Assembly: GCA_947501615.1 (NCBI GenBank)
Contig: CANMWK010000009.1
Location: 124,001 to 188,000 of the forward strand
Direction of reading: 5' to 3'
Origin: an uncultured Tenacibaculum sp.
Lineage (GTDB): Bacteria > Bacteroidota > Bacteroidia > Flavobacteriales > Flavobacteriaceae
Length of the DNA stretch: 64,000 bases
Made by a program: the position numbers and the translations under genes. Below are positions 15,651 to 24,760 of the stretch, in pieces; the first letter of the stretch is position 1, and each line of letters begins with the position of its first letter. The notes under the pieces are model-generated. The model was not told the origin of the DNA. It searched no databases and saw nothing but the letters and a program-made list of their open reading frames with translations.

Positions 15651-15839
15651 ATGATTTTTTTAGAAGGCAGTATGTCGGGTTTATGGGTATTAGTTTTGTT
15701 AATGCTAGCAGGACCTTCTTTGGTTTTAGGTTTAATAGGTTTCTTGTTAAGAAAAAGAAATAAAAAAGCATCTACAGTATTTTACACACTAGCTGTATTA
15801 TACTTTATTATTGGTTGGGGCATATGTTCTGGAATGTAA
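15651..15839 (+). CDS. 62-aa two-TM membrane protein, tandem family member
   Basis: Two TMs around RKRNKKAST, ending IIGWGICSGM. About 45% alike by eye to the 65-aa product of 15919-16116. The upstream region is also shared: ACTAAAAAAGAGAGTATATG here against ACTAAAAAAGAAAGCATATG there. The copies therefore arose by duplication including the leader, and the conserved leader fixes the start. Function unknown. Confidence 0.7.
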   Translation: MIFLEGSMSGLWVLVLLMLAGPSLVLGLIGFLLRKRNKKASTVFYTLAVLYFIIGWGICSGM

Positions 15840-15918
15840 ATTATGATGATTTCAGTACATAGATACATGGTATAATGACAATAAAAATAATTTTCAGAAA
15901 AACTAAAAAAGAAAGCAT

Positions 15919-16116
15919 ATGAATTTTTTAGAAGTAGGTGATTTATCAGGACTATTTGCAATTATCATACTAATTATGTTAGGTCCACCATTGTTGTTAG
16001 TAATCATAGGTTTATCAATACGAAAAAAACATAAAGATATAGCTACAGTCTTATTCATCTTAGCCGCTTTGTATTTACTAGTAGGTTTGGGTATGTGTTT
16101 TGGAGGTATGGCGTAA
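15919..16116 (+). CDS. 65-aa two-TM membrane protein, tandem family member
   Basis: Paralogue of the preceding gene: two TMs around RKKHKDIAT, ending LVGLGMCFGGMA. The Leu/Ile-Gly-x-Gly-x-Cys ending is shared by three proteins of this cluster. No signal peptide cleavage site or known domain. Confidence 0.7.
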   Translation: MNFLEVGDLSGLFAIIILIMLGPPLLLVIIGLSIRKKHKDIATVLFILAALYLLVGLGMCFGGMA

Positions 16117-16304
16117 AAAAGAAAAAATTTAATAGCTATTTAAAATTGCTTTTCTATTGTATTGATGTGTTAGTGTTACAAGTCCTCTTTATTTTTTGTA
16201 ATACAACTAAAGCTCTTTTTGGGTGTAGTCATATATTGAAAATAAAAAGACAAAAAAGTATCAAGATTTCTTTATAGTTTAGTGGTTGTTTAAGTTCGCA
16301 ATCT

Positions 16305-16631
16305 ATGTTTTTTTTAGACCCACATTCTGAGTTGATTCTTTTATTTGCTTTGATCTTACTTGGATTAGGTTTTTGGATACGCGCAAAAAATAGATCTAAA
16401 AGCAAAATCGTATTCATTTTTGCTATGTACGCAATGGTTATGTTTTGTTTACATATGATTAATGAATCATTTTCATTTATTGCTATTGTTTTGTTGCCAT
16501 TCGTTAGTCTTTTAGTTGGTTACTTGCAAAAAAGAAAAGATAAAGTAGTGTCTAAGTTCTTTTACAGGTTTGCTACTTTTAGTATAGTAATTTGTATTAT
16601 AGGATTAGGGGTTTGTGCAAGTTTTGTTTGA
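16305..16631 (+). CDS. 108-aa membrane protein, double-length relative of the small two-TM family
   Basis: Two halves of about 50 residues, each TM - basic loop (RAKNRSKSK and QKRKDKVVSK) - TM. The second half ends IIGLGVCASFV, like the 62- and 65-aa neighbours, so it looks like an internal duplication or fusion of the same unit. Function unknown; the 188-nt gap upstream holds no credible gene. Confidence 0.68.
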   Translation: MFFLDPHSELILLFALILLGLGFWIRAKNRSKSKIVFIFAMYAMVMFCLHMINESFSFIAIVLLPFVSLLVGYLQKRKDKVVSKFFYRFATFSIVICIIGLGVCASFV

Positions 16632-16746
16632 ATTTAATTGTAGAACGATAGCCAAGAGTTTAATTTCTTAATACTTGTCATTGAAAAAAAATAACTAGAT
16701 AACCTCGTGTGTTTGCATAGAGGTAGTTTAATCGATAAAAAATATC

Positions 16747-17742
16747 ATGAAAAAATACAATTGGGCAATTTTAGGTTGCGGATGGATTGCAGAAATATTT
16801 ACTAGTGATTTAAAAACATTAGATAACGCTGTCTTGTATGCAGCGGCTTCTCGTAATATTGATAAAGCTGAAAAATTTGCAAATAAATTTGGTTTTCAAA
16901 AAGCGTACGGAAGTTATAAGGAAATGTTAGAAGACGAAAATATTGATATCGTTTATATTGCAACACCACATACATTTCATTGTGAACATACATTACTTTC
17001 CTTGCAACATAAAAAAGCAGTTTTGTGTGAAAAAGCGTTTGCAATTAACGAAACAGAAGTTCAAGACATGATTAGTGCTTCTAAAAGGCAAAATACTTTT
17101 TTAATGGAGGCATTTTGGACACGATTAGTGCCAACATTTCAAAAAGTTTTAGATCTTATAAACTCAAAAGAACTAGGGGAGTTAAAAGTTGTGCAGTCAG
17201 ATTTTATGTTTTACGGAGCTTATAATGCTAAAAGTAGATTATATGATTTAGATTTAGGAGGAGGTGCATTACTAGATATTGGAATTTATCCTGTGTTTAC
17301 AGCATTACAAACGTTAGGTATTCCAGATACTATTGTAGCAAATGCAATTAAAAGTCCGACAGGTTCTGACGAACATATCGATATTGTTTTTGAATATAAA
17401 AATCAAAAAAGAGCATATTTGAGAGCTGGCTTTGCGTGCGATGCTCCAAACTATTCTATTTTCCATTTTGAAAAAGGAACTGTTCAAATTTCAAGAGAAA
17501 TGAATTGTCCGATTATTATAAAAACTGAAGAAGGAATTCAAGAGTTAAAAGAAAATGATGGAGAAGGATATGGATATGAGTTTGAAGCAGCTCATGTAAT
17601 GGAGTGTTTAGATAAAGGTGTAATTGAAAGTCCTATTTTATCCAATAATTTTAGTTTAGAACTCATTCAAACCTTAGATAAAATTAGAAAAACAATAGAC
17701 CTAGTTTATCCCAATCATGATGGAATAAATAGGTCTATCTAG
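16747..17742 (+). CDS. Gfo/Idh/MocA family NAD(P)-dependent oxidoreductase
   Basis: A 331-aa protein with the Rossmann motif LGCGWIAEIF at the N-terminus, IVYIATPHTFHCEHT, and the C-terminal beta-sheet domain with GGGALLDIGIYPVF. The family oxidises sugars or polyols and related compounds; this one resembles the dihydrodiol/D-xylose dehydrogenase branch. The usual EKP lysine motif reads CEKAF, keeping Glu-Lys but replacing Pro with Ala. The substrate cannot be told from sequence, and its neighbours give no pathway. Confidence 0.88.
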   Translation: MKKYNWAILGCGWIAEIFTSDLKTLDNAVLYAAASRNIDKAEKFANKFGFQKAYGSYKEMLEDENIDIVYIATPHTFHCEHTLLSLQHKKAVLCEKAFAINETEVQDMISASKRQNTFLMEAFWTRLVPTFQKVLDLINSKELGELKVVQSDFMFYGAYNAKSRLYDLDLGGGALLDIGIYPVFTALQTLGIPDTIVANAIKSPTGSDEHIDIVFEYKNQKRAYLRAGFACDAPNYSIFHFEKGTVQISREMNCPIIIKTEEGIQELKENDGEGYGYEFEAAHVMECLDKGVIESPILSNNFSLELIQTLDKIRKTIDLVYPNHDGINRSI

Positions 17743-17761
17743 AAAAGGATCGAATTCCGTA

Positions 17762-18667
17762 CTAAAATACTCTCACAATGTTAAAACCGAAAGCAATATC
17801 CCCCCCGGCATTACTTATATATCCTGGTTCGTTTGACGATTGTGCATTAGTAAATAGTAATTGAAAAACATGACCTCCCGTTTCAATATCTACACCAAAA
17901 GTATAAGGGTTATAAAAAATAGAGTTTTCATCTCTATTAAAATTATGTACATATTCAGCATTTAAGCTCACACGTTTGCTTAATTTTAAACGACCACCAA
18001 ACCCCATAGCAAATTGATTGTGATTGGCAGTACCTGTTTCTTCTAAAATTTGTAAGTTTTCTCTTACATAAGTAGGAGCTAACTCAAAAGAAAAACGTTC
18101 AGAAAATCTATGAGAGGCTAAAAGTTGAACAGCATAACTCATTCGATCGCCACTTTGCAACGTGTAATTTGTAAATCTACTATTGCTTATTTCAGTATTA
18201 ATATTTGCCGTAGCATAACCAACTAAGTTAAGTGGAAATGTATCTGATTGCTTTGTAAATCTACTTTTAACAGCAAAAGCCACAGTTTTTTCAAACGATT
18301 CTCTGCTTAAGCTAAATTGAGTTCCTTCCCAAAAGCTATATAAAAGTTCGATTTTAGTGTTTGCTTGATCTAAACCTAAAAAAGTATCGAATCCGTCTTT
18401 TAAAGGACCAAATCTATGAGATACAATAAGGTATAGTTCGCCTTTGTCTCCTATTTTAGTAGATTGTAAATTACCAATTTTTAGCGTTTTAAATGCTGGT
18501 AACTGAAATGTGTTTTGTGCAGTATTATCTTGTTTTGACTTTCCTTTATTTTCCTTAGTACTATAATCATCTAATTCTTTAAGCAGATTGTCGTCTTGAG
18601 CAAAAATTGAATGGCTATGTAAAAAGAGAATACAAAAAGAAAGAACGATTAGTTTTTTAGTGTGCAT
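17762..18667 (-). CDS. DUF5777 family outer-membrane beta-barrel protein
   Basis: A 301-aa protein with a signal peptide (cleavage near SIFAQD), a Lys/Asp-rich linker, then many alternating amphipathic strands ending in a C-terminal aromatic residue (FNIVRVF), as expected of a barrel. It matches DUF5777, a Bacteroidetes family of unknown function. Its start lies inside the last 19 nt of the OB-fold gene, so it is the last gene of the four-gene operon 19939 to 17762. Confidence 0.8.
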   Translation of the reverse strand: MHTKKLIVLSFCILFLHSHSIFAQDDNLLKELDDYSTKENKGKSKQDNTAQNTFQLPAFKTLKIGNLQSTKIGDKGELYLIVSHRFGPLKDGFDTFLGLDQANTKIELLYSFWEGTQFSLSRESFEKTVAFAVKSRFTKQSDTFPLNLVGYATANINTEISNSRFTNYTLQSGDRMSYAVQLLASHRFSERFSFELAPTYVRENLQILEETGTANHNQFAMGFGGRLKLSKRVSLNAEYVHNFNRDENSIFYNPYTFGVDIETGGHVFQLLFTNAQSSNEPGYISNAGGDIAFGFNIVRVF

Positions 18668-19038
18668 TGATTTAATTTTAATTCATTTAATAAATCATCG
18701 TAACCTACTACCATGCCTTTGATGGTAACAGATTGGTTTTTTTTAAGTTTTTTTAAATCCTGATGTTCAGAAAATTGACAAAAAACATTTTCATCGATAA
18801 GTACTCCTTCATCATTAATTTCAAAGATGATTCCTGTAATTTCAATAACCTTTGCATTCCATTCAGAAATTTGTGTACTGTTATTAGAAATAAACTCTTC
18901 AGAAGTGCCTTTAAATTCTGGTTTACTCACAGCAACTGTTGCTGTTTCTTTAAAAACATAAGTATATGTACTTAAACCTAAAATTAAGAGTAAAGAAAGT
19001 ACAATGAATAATTTTTTATTTTTTTTCAGAAAAGTCAT
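18649..19038 (-). CDS. OB-fold (tRNA_anti-like) membrane-anchored protein
   Basis: A 129-aa protein with an N-terminal membrane anchor or signal (about 10-30), then an OB-fold-like domain with VIEITGIIFEINDEGVLI, VFCQF and SVTIKGMVVGYDD. It resembles the tRNA_anti-like family. Two Cys (VFCQF and NQCTL) could pair. Its ends overlap both neighbours (23 and 19 nt), so it is translationally coupled to the YceI and DUF5777 genes. Function unknown. Confidence 0.75.
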   Translation of the reverse strand: MTFLKKNKKLFIVLSLLLILGLSTYTYVFKETATVAVSKPEFKGTSEEFISNNSTQISEWNAKVIEITGIIFEINDEGVLIDENVFCQFSEHQDLKKLKKNQSVTIKGMVVGYDDLLNELKLNQCTLKN

Positions 19039-19549
19039 AATCTAAACTCACAGTAACTACTCTCGCTATTTTTCGTCTTACAACACTAGGAATTTTAATA
19101 TTAAAATCACTAGGAGAAAGATCAAAACTAGTAGCTAAATTAATTTTATCATTTACTTTATGAATTGTACCCTTGGTTTCAATTTCTTTACTAACACCCT
19201 TAATGGTAATTTTACCTTTAATAGTAACATCTTTACTTCCGCTTAAAGTACTTGCATCAAAATTTTCAATTTTTCCTCTAAAAACGGCTTTAGGAAAATC
19301 ATTCGATTCCATAAAACTTTCATTAAAGTGCTCTTGCATCAATGCAAGTCGAAATTTAAATGCACTAATAAATAATTGAGAAGCAATTTCACCATCTTTT
19401 GTTAAGATTGCAGTTGTGCTTTTATTCAATGCCTGTACAGGTTCAAATGCATCTACTGAAGCTTTAAATCCTGTAGATCCGGTTCTTGTGTAAAATTTTT
19501 GACTAAAAATTGATTGAGTAATAAGTAATAGAATTACAAAAAGTCTCAT
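19016..19549 (-). CDS. YceI family periplasmic protein
   Basis: A 177-aa YceI-like lipocalin-fold protein with signal peptide (cleaved near SIFSQK). The family binds polyisoprenoid or amphiphilic ligands in the periplasm. Visible features are the N-terminal FYTRTGSTGFKAS, repeated VTIKGKITIKGV strands and NIKIPSVVRRKIA near the C-terminus. It lies between a cytochrome-like lipoprotein and an OB-fold protein in one operon. Confidence 0.85.
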   Translation of the reverse strand: MRLFVILLLITQSIFSQKFYTRTGSTGFKASVDAFEPVQALNKSTTAILTKDGEIASQLFISAFKFRLALMQEHFNESFMESNDFPKAVFRGKIENFDASTLSGSKDVTIKGKITIKGVSKEIETKGTIHKVNDKINLATSFDLSPSDFNIKIPSVVRRKIARVVTVSLDYDFSEKK

Positions 19550-19576
19550 GGTATGTGTATTTATTGGGGTTGTTTT

Positions 19577-19939
19577 TTATTCTTCTAGATAACCATCAGC
19601 TCTCCATTGACTAATGATACTTCTTATAGATGAAGGTAATAATCCTGTTGGAGGCATAGGATTAGAACTACTGTTAATACGTCCAAAAAGATTGCCATTT
19701 TCAGCTGCGTTTCTAACTCTAGTATAATTTGTTAACGCTAAACCTGCAGTTGGACTAACATCGTCATGACAATTCATAGTAGCACAACTACCATTGATAA
19801 TGCCTTTAACATCTTTTTCATAAGTTACTTTTGCTACAGGAGGATTTGTGTCAGGTCCATCAACAGGAACTTCCGAAGAAGAACAGCTCGTTAGTGTAAT
19901 AATAGCAAAAATTGAAAGTAAATTGATAAGTGATTTCAT
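19577..19939 (-). CDS. cytochrome c-like lipoprotein with a C-x4-CH motif
   Basis: A 120-aa lipoprotein (lipobox LTSC, Cys about 19). The mature part has CATMNCHDD, a Cys-x4-Cys-His spacing instead of the usual CxxCH, and a later NPMPPTG that could supply a Met ligand. Bacteroidetes have many such cytochrome-like lipoproteins. Whether haem is bound with this spacing cannot be told from sequence. First gene of the YceI/OB-fold/DUF5777 operon, so a redox step in that system is inferred. Confidence 0.75.
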   Translation of the reverse strand: MKSLINLLSIFAIITLTSCSSSEVPVDGPDTNPPVAKVTYEKDVKGIINGSCATMNCHDDVSPTAGLALTNYTRVRNAAENGNLFGRINSSSNPMPPTGLLPSSIRSIISQWRADGYLEE

Positions 19940-20294
19940 TTTAGAGAATTATTTAAGTTAGTATATAATGTTTGCTTCGTCGTTTTATTTTAGTTTTCCT
20001 TAAAAATTTAATTGAAATTATTTTCGAAAACGAAAGTATAGTATTTCCTTGCTTTTTAAGTTGTTAAATAAGTTTAGGAGGAAAAAATAACGGTTAAAAA
20101 GGAAAAAAAAGGATTGAAAAACATGTTAAAATAGTAAATAAGGTTAATTATTTTTAAAAAATAGAGTTATTCACATACTAAATATATAACATTAAAATGA
20201 ATAAAGATTAGTCCTTAAATTTAGTACGGCACTTTTGTTTGATGTAGCTTTCAAATACTGTATCTTTGTTGGTTATAAGAAGTTAATAGAACGA
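19940..20294. other. divergent promoter region between the cytochrome operon and lepA
   Basis: AT-rich spacer without a gene. It contains the lepA promoter (20238-20268) and a 10-bp palindrome TTTTCGAAAA at 20021-20030, about 85 nt upstream of the cytochrome-like gene. Confidence 0.6.
20238..20268 (+). promoter_or_regulatory. lepA promoter, TTTG-N19-TATCTTTG
   Basis: -33 TTTG at 20238-20241, a spacer of exactly 19 nt, and -7 TATCTTTG at 20261-20268: a full match to the Bacteroidetes housekeeping promoter. Transcription would begin near 20275. The in-frame ATG at 20235 lies upstream of this, so the ATG at 20295 is the start. Confidence 0.8.
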
Positions 20295-22091
20295 ATGAAG
20301 AACATTAGAAATTTTTGCATCATTGCACACATCGATCACGGAAAAAGTACACTTGCAGATAGATTGTTAGATTATACAGGAGCTGTTACTGAGCGTGAAA
20401 AGCAAGATCAATTATTAGATAATATGGATTTAGAGCGTGAACGTGGTATTACCATTAAATCGCACGCAATTCAAATGGACTATATTCATAATGGAGAGCC
20501 TTTTATTTTAAATTTAATTGATACTCCTGGTCACGTAGATTTTTCTTACGAAGTTTCTCGTTCTATTGCCGCTTGTGAAGGGGCGTTGTTAATTGTAGAT
20601 GCTGCTCAAAGTATACAAGCACAAACAATTTCTAACTTATATTTAGCATTAGAAAATGATTTAGAAATTATTCCTGTGTTAAATAAAGTTGATTTACCTT
20701 CTGCAAATCCTGAAGAAGTTACAGATGATATTGTAGATTTATTAGGGTGTGAACCTGAAGAGGTGATTCCTGCAAGTGGAAAAACAGGTTTTGGAGTTGA
20801 TAAAATTTTAGAAGCAATTATTAATAGAATTCCTGCACCTAAAGGAGATCCTAACGCACCTTTAAAAGCATTAATTTTCGATAGCGTATATAATTCGTAT
20901 CGTGGTATTGAAACGTATTTTAGAGTTATTGATGGATCTATTAAAAAAAATCAGCAGATTAAGTTTGTAGCTACAGGAAAACAATATGGGGCTGATGAAG
21001 TTGGTACACTTAAGCTAGAACAAGTAGTAAAAAAAGAAATAAAAACTGGTGATGTAGGATATTTAATTACTGGTATTAAAGCAGCGAAAGAAGTAAAGGT
21101 AGGAGATACAATTACAGATTTTGCAAATCCAACTACAGATATTATAGAAGGGTTTGAAGATGTAAAACCAATGGTTTTTGCTGGGATTTACCCTGTTGAT
21201 ACTGAAGATTATGAAGAGTTACGTAACTCAATGGAGAAATTACAGTTAAATGATGCTTCATTAGTATTTCAACCAGAGAGTTCAGCTGCTTTAGGATTTG
21301 GTTTTCGATGTGGATTCTTAGGAATGCTACACATGGAAATTATACAAGAGCGTTTAGAGCGTGAATTTAACATGACGGTTATCACCACAGTTCCTAACGT
21401 ATCATATCATGCGTTTACAAAGAAAAATCCAGATGAAATTATTATTGTAAATAATCCGTCAGATTTACCAGATCCTTCAGGTTTAGATAGAGTTGAAGAG
21501 CCATTTATAAAAGCATCTATTATAACAAAATCAGACTTTGTTGGACAAGTAATGTCACTTTGTATCGAAAAAAGAGGGCAGATAATGAATCAAACATATT
21601 TAACACCAGAACGTGTTGAATTGATTTTTGAAATGCCGCTAGCAGAAATTGTATTCGATTTTTATGATAGATTAAAAACAGTTTCTAAAGGGTACGCTTC
21701 TTTTGATTATCATCCTATTGGAATGAAAAAATCTAAATTAGTACGTGTAGACATGTTGTTAAATGGTAATACAGTAGATGCTTTATCTGCTTTATTGCAT
21801 GCTGATAATGCATATAACATTGGTAAACGTATTTGTGAGAAATTAAAAGAGTTAATTCCGCGTCAACAGTTTGATATTCCAATTCAAGCAGCAATTGGAG
21901 CTAAGATTATCGCTCGTGAAACAGTAAAAGCATTACGTAAAGATGTAACAGCAAAATGTTACGGAGGTGATATTTCACGTAAACGTAAGCTTTTAGAAAA
22001 GCAGAAAAAAGGTAAAAAGCGTATGCGTCAGGTAGGAAATGTAGAAATTCCTCAGCAAGCGTTTATGGCTGTTTTAAAGCTAAATGATTAA
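20295..22091 (+). CDS. lepA: elongation factor 4 (LepA), ribosome back-translocase GTPase
   Basis: A 598-aa translational GTPase acting on stalled or initiating ribosomes. It has G1 AHIDHGKST, switch-region [13 protein letters not shown]3 DTPGHVDF and G4 NKVDLP. The LepA-specific C-terminal domain contains [17 protein letters not shown] and ends [20 protein letters not shown]. Length is normal. The start [16 protein letters not shown] is the family start and fits the promoter position. Confidence 0.97.
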   Translation: MKNIRNFCIIAHIDHGKSTLADRLLDYTGAVTEREKQDQLLDNMDLERERGITIKSHAIQMDYIHNGEPFILNLIDTPGHVDFSYEVSRSIAACEGALLIVDAAQSIQAQTISNLYLALENDLEIIPVLNKVDLPSANPEEVTDDIVDLLGCEPEEVIPASGKTGFGVDKILEAIINRIPAPKGDPNAPLKALIFDSVYNSYRGIETYFRVIDGSIKKNQQIKFVATGKQYGADEVGTLKLEQVVKKEIKTGDVGYLITGIKAAKEVKVGDTITDFANPTTDIIEGFEDVKPMVFAGIYPVDTEDYEELRNSMEKLQLNDASLVFQPESSAALGFGFRCGFLGMLHMEIIQERLEREFNMTVITTVPNVSYHAFTKKNPDEIIIVNNPSDLPDPSGLDRVEEPFIKASIITKSDFVGQVMSLCIEKRGQIMNQTYLTPERVELIFEMPLAEIVFDFYDRLKTVSKGYASFDYHPIGMKKSKLVRVDMLLNGNTVDALSALLHADNAYNIGKRICEKLKELIPRQQFDIPIQAAIGAKIIARETVKALRKDVTAKCYGGDISRKRKLLEKQKKGKKRMRQVGNVEIPQQAFMAVLKLND

Positions 22092-22106
22092 AAATATAAT
22101 TTATAC

Positions 22107-22114
22107 TATCTTTG
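22107..22114 (+). promoter_or_regulatory. -7 box TATCTTTG upstream of the BI-1 family gene
   Basis: Exact TAnnTTTG match 25 nt before the ATG at 22140; no clear -33 TTTG. Confidence 0.5.
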
Positions 22115-22139
22115 ACAATAAATTTTAAACAAAATTAAT

Positions 22140-22853
22140 ATGGAAAATTCATTCAATTCATTTGATAATACCAGAGTACTAGTAGCACATACTACAGAAG
22201 TAGAGCGCGTGGCGTTTTATAAGAAAACCTATGCACATGTTGCTGGAGGTGTATTGTTATTTATCCTATTTGAATACGTTTTATTACAGAGTTCAGCTGT
22301 AGTAAGTTTTATGCTTTCTATGATGGATGGTTATAAAATGTTATTACTTCTAGGAGTTTTTATGTTGGTTACTAATTATGCTGAAAGTACAGCATTAAGA
22401 ACTACAGATAAAAATTTACAATACTTAGCATATGCTGGATATGTTTTTGCAGAAGCGTTGTTTTTTGTGCCATTAGTATACATGGCAGTAATTTATACTC
22501 AAGGTTTTGATGTACTACAACAAGCAGGAATTGTGACGCTAACACTTTTTGCAGGTTTGTCTGCAGTAGTTTTAATTACAAAAAAAGATTTTTCTTTTTT
22601 AAGATCTGCTTTAACTATTGGTTTCTTTATCGCAATAGGTTTAGTAATTGCTGGAGTTTTATTCGGTTTTAATATGGGATTATGGTTTTCTGTTGGAATG
22701 TGTGTTTTAGCGGGAGGTTCTATTTTATATCAAACATCTAATTTAGTACATAAATTCACAACAGAAGATTACATTCCTGCTGCAATAGGTTTATTTGCAT
22801 CATTAATGTTATTATTTTGGTATGTACTACGAATCTTTATGAGTAGAGATTAA
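22140..22853 (+). CDS. Bax inhibitor-1/YccA family membrane protein
   Basis: A 237-aa protein with an N-terminal soluble tail (about 1-30), then seven predicted TM helices. In the family (TMBIM/YccA/YetJ) some members are pH-gated calcium leak channels and YccA modulates FtsH. VAFYKKTYAHVAGGV at the start of TM1 and the Gly-rich GLFASLMLLFWYVLRIF at the C-terminus fit the family. It is followed by a strong terminator, so it forms its own unit. Confidence 0.82.
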   Translation: MENSFNSFDNTRVLVAHTTEVERVAFYKKTYAHVAGGVLLFILFEYVLLQSSAVVSFMLSMMDGYKMLLLLGVFMLVTNYAESTALRTTDKNLQYLAYAGYVFAEALFFVPLVYMAVIYTQGFDVLQQAGIVTLTLFAGLSAVVLITKKDFSFLRSALTIGFFIAIGLVIAGVLFGFNMGLWFSVGMCVLAGGSILYQTSNLVHKFTTEDYIPAAIGLFASLMLLFWYVLRIFMSRD

Positions 22854-22881
22854 TACAGAACATAAAATATATATAATAAAC

Positions 22882-22912
22882 AAAAAAGATCCAATACGAT
22901 TGGATCTTTTTT
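22882..22912 (+). terminator. Rho-independent terminator after the BI-1 family gene
   Basis: Perfect 13-bp stem (22882-22894 with 22900-22912, core GATCCAA/TTGGATC), 5-nt loop TACGA, and six T at the end. Confidence 0.92.
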
Positions 22913-22932
22913 GTTTACCAAATTTTTGAATT

Positions 22933-23568
22933 ATGATTGCTGAAGCTTTAGATATTTATTTTCCAGAATTGGCAAAAATGCCAGCTCTTAAAAAAGAACT
23001 AATTTCTATAAGTAATCTTGTAGCAATGGAGGAAGGTACTGTGCTCTTAAAACAAGGAGATTATATTAAAGTAATTCCTTTATTAATTTCTGGTTTGGCA
23101 AAAGTCTTTAAACAAGAGTCGGTTAACGGAAATGAAGTTTTACTCTATTATATTAAGCCAGGAGAAAGTTGTGTGATGTCTGTAATTACTTTGATGAAAG
23201 AACAAAGGAGTCATGTAAAGGCTGTACTTGAAAAGGATTCACAAATGGTTTTAATTCCTGCCGATAAAGCTTTTGAGATTGCTAAAAAATATCCGAAATG
23301 GAATGATTTTATTTATGATTTGTTTGATTTGAAATTTGATGAATTATTGAATATCATTGAAATTTTGACGTTTTCCAATAAAAATGTAAGATTACATGAG
23401 TATTTGAAAAAAGAAGTTTCTTTAAAGAAAAGCAATGTCTTACATACCACACATCAGCAAATAGCTTATGAATTGGGTTCTTCAAGAGAGGTAATATCTA
23501 GATTGTTAAAAAAACTAGAGGCTGAAGGTGTTGTAAAATTAGGACAAGGTAATATTACGTTGTTATAA
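22933..23568 (+). CDS. Crp/Fnr family transcriptional regulator
   Basis: A 211-aa regulator: cyclic-nucleotide-binding-like beta barrel (about 25-120) and a Crp-type winged helix (about 150-210) with TTHQQIAYELGSSREVISRLLKKLE. No Cys cluster for an Fe-S centre is present, so it is not an Fnr-type oxygen sensor. The signal is unknown. The next gene (DUF2892, 120 nt downstream) is a plausible target, since such pairs are common in Bacteroidetes (inference). Confidence 0.9.
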   Translation: MIAEALDIYFPELAKMPALKKELISISNLVAMEEGTVLLKQGDYIKVIPLLISGLAKVFKQESVNGNEVLLYYIKPGESCVMSVITLMKEQRSHVKAVLEKDSQMVLIPADKAFEIAKKYPKWNDFIYDLFDLKFDELLNIIEILTFSNKNVRLHEYLKKEVSLKKSNVLHTTHQQIAYELGSSREVISRLLKKLEAEGVVKLGQGNITLL

Positions 23569-23688
23569 TTGCTTTCACATTAGGGTAATACATTTTTTTA
23601 GTCATTAATCGTATAATGTAACAAATGTCACTGCATGAGTTATTTATAGGGATTATTTTTGATCCTATAATTCGTAAAGACATTAAAC

Positions 23689-23898
23689 ATGAAAAAAAAT
23701 ATGGGCGGCATCGACCGCATTGTTAGAATCCTTTTAGTAATTGTAATAGCTGGATTGTTTTGGAAAGGAATTATTGCTGGTACCTTGGCATACGTATTGC
23801 TTGCTTTGGCTGTTATTTTACTACTAACCAGTTTCGTTAATTTTTGTCCTTTATATAAATTAATAGGATTAAATACGCTTAAAAAAGATAAGAGTTAA
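23689..23898 (+). CDS. DUF2892 (YgaP-type) inner-membrane protein
   Basis: A 69-aa protein: MGGIDRIVR lead, two TMs (about 12-29 and 32-48), and the family's conserved NFCPLYKLIGLNT. The same module is the membrane anchor of YgaP sulfurtransferases, but no rhodanese domain is present here. The upstream gap holds GTAACaaatGTCAC, a near-palindrome that might be a regulator site. Function unknown, possibly in sulfur or nitrosative stress. Confidence 0.85.
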   Translation: MKKNMGGIDRIVRILLVIVIAGLFWKGIIAGTLAYVLLALAVILLLTSFVNFCPLYKLIGLNTLKKDKS

Positions 23899-23949
23899 CA
23901 CGAATATCTATGTAAACCATAACTACCCAAGTTATTTTGTTGCTAATTT

Positions 23950-23984
23950 AAAACACATTTTCAAATTCATTGAAAATGTGTTTT
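23950..23984. terminator. bidirectional terminator between DUF2892 and the LytTR gene
   Basis: Perfect 14-bp stem AAAACACATTTTCA (23950-23963) with its complement (23971-23984) and a 7-nt loop. The right arm overlaps the stop codon of the convergent LytTR gene. The A- and T-rich ends serve both strands. Confidence 0.85.
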
Positions 23985-24750
23985 AACTTTCAAGCCATTT
24001 TCTGAATTCAGCTGTAGTAGAAGAGCTAGTCATAGGTTTTTCTTTACATCCTTTAACAGTAAGTAACAACCTATTTTTAAAATGACTTTCTATATGTTCT
24101 ATATAGTCAATACTAACAATTTCACTTCTGTTGATTTTAAAAAATTTATTAGGGTTTAATTGTTTGAAAATTGAGCTTAAATTTTGAGAAATTGTATGGC
24201 GTTTTCCTTTGTTATCTGTAGCAATACAAAAATCTCCTGATGCTTCTATTAAAGTTATTTCTGTGACATTTAATAATTGAATTCCCGTATTTTTCTTTAT
24301 TACAAATCTTTTTTTGAAGTTCGTTTCTTCTTCTTTTAAAGCAGATTTTAATTCCGTAATAATTTTTGTATCTAAGTTATTATAATCTCCTTTTTGAAAA
24401 AGAGATTTATATTTCTCTATAGCCTTTTTAAAGTCAAGTTTAGTGTAAGGCTTTAAAATGTAAGCAATTCCATTAGTGTTAAAGGCTTTGAATAAGTATT
24501 CATCGTGTGCAGAACAGAAAATTATAGGCGCTTCGATATGAATTTCATCAAATAAATCAAAAGAGATTCCATCTAACAATTGAATATCTGATAAAATAAA
24601 ATCATAAGCATGTTTGCTTAACATGGTTTTACCGTCTTTTATAGATCTTGCCCAATCATGTTGTACTTCTTCTTCCTCAAAAAAATCATTTAAGTAGTTT
24701 AAAAGTTTTTTGTAAGCAGGTACTTCATCTTCTAAAATTAAAATTTTCAT
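23983..24750 (-). CDS. LytTR-type response regulator
   Basis: A 255-aa regulator: receiver with ILEDE (6-10), phospho-acceptor D55 (ILSDIQL) and Lys in YILKPY, then a LytTR DNA-binding domain (about 150-250) with FVIKKNTGIQLL and LNPNKFFKINRSEIV. It pairs with the LytS-like kinase 10 nt upstream and ends the five-gene minus-strand cluster that begins with a TonB receptor. Confidence 0.93.
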   Translation of the reverse strand: MKILILEDEVPAYKKLLNYLNDFFEEEEVQHDWARSIKDGKTMLSKHAYDFILSDIQLLDGISFDLFDEIHIEAPIIFCSAHDEYLFKAFNTNGIAYILKPYTKLDFKKAIEKYKSLFQKGDYNNLDTKIITELKSALKEEETNFKKRFVIKKNTGIQLLNVTEITLIEASGDFCIATDNKGKRHTISQNLSSIFKQLNPNKFFKINRSEIVSIDYIEHIESHFKNRLLLTVKGCKEKPMTSSSTTAEFRKWLES

Positions 24751-24760
24751 ATATGTTATT

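Noticed and set aside
16095..16277. 60-codon open frame between the small membrane proteins
   Set aside because: It starts inside the 15919-16116 gene in another frame and lacks the family pattern of its neighbours.
20235..20294. Longer lepA start
   Set aside because: It lies within the promoter TTTG-N19-TATCTTTG and adds residues not seen at the LepA N-terminus.
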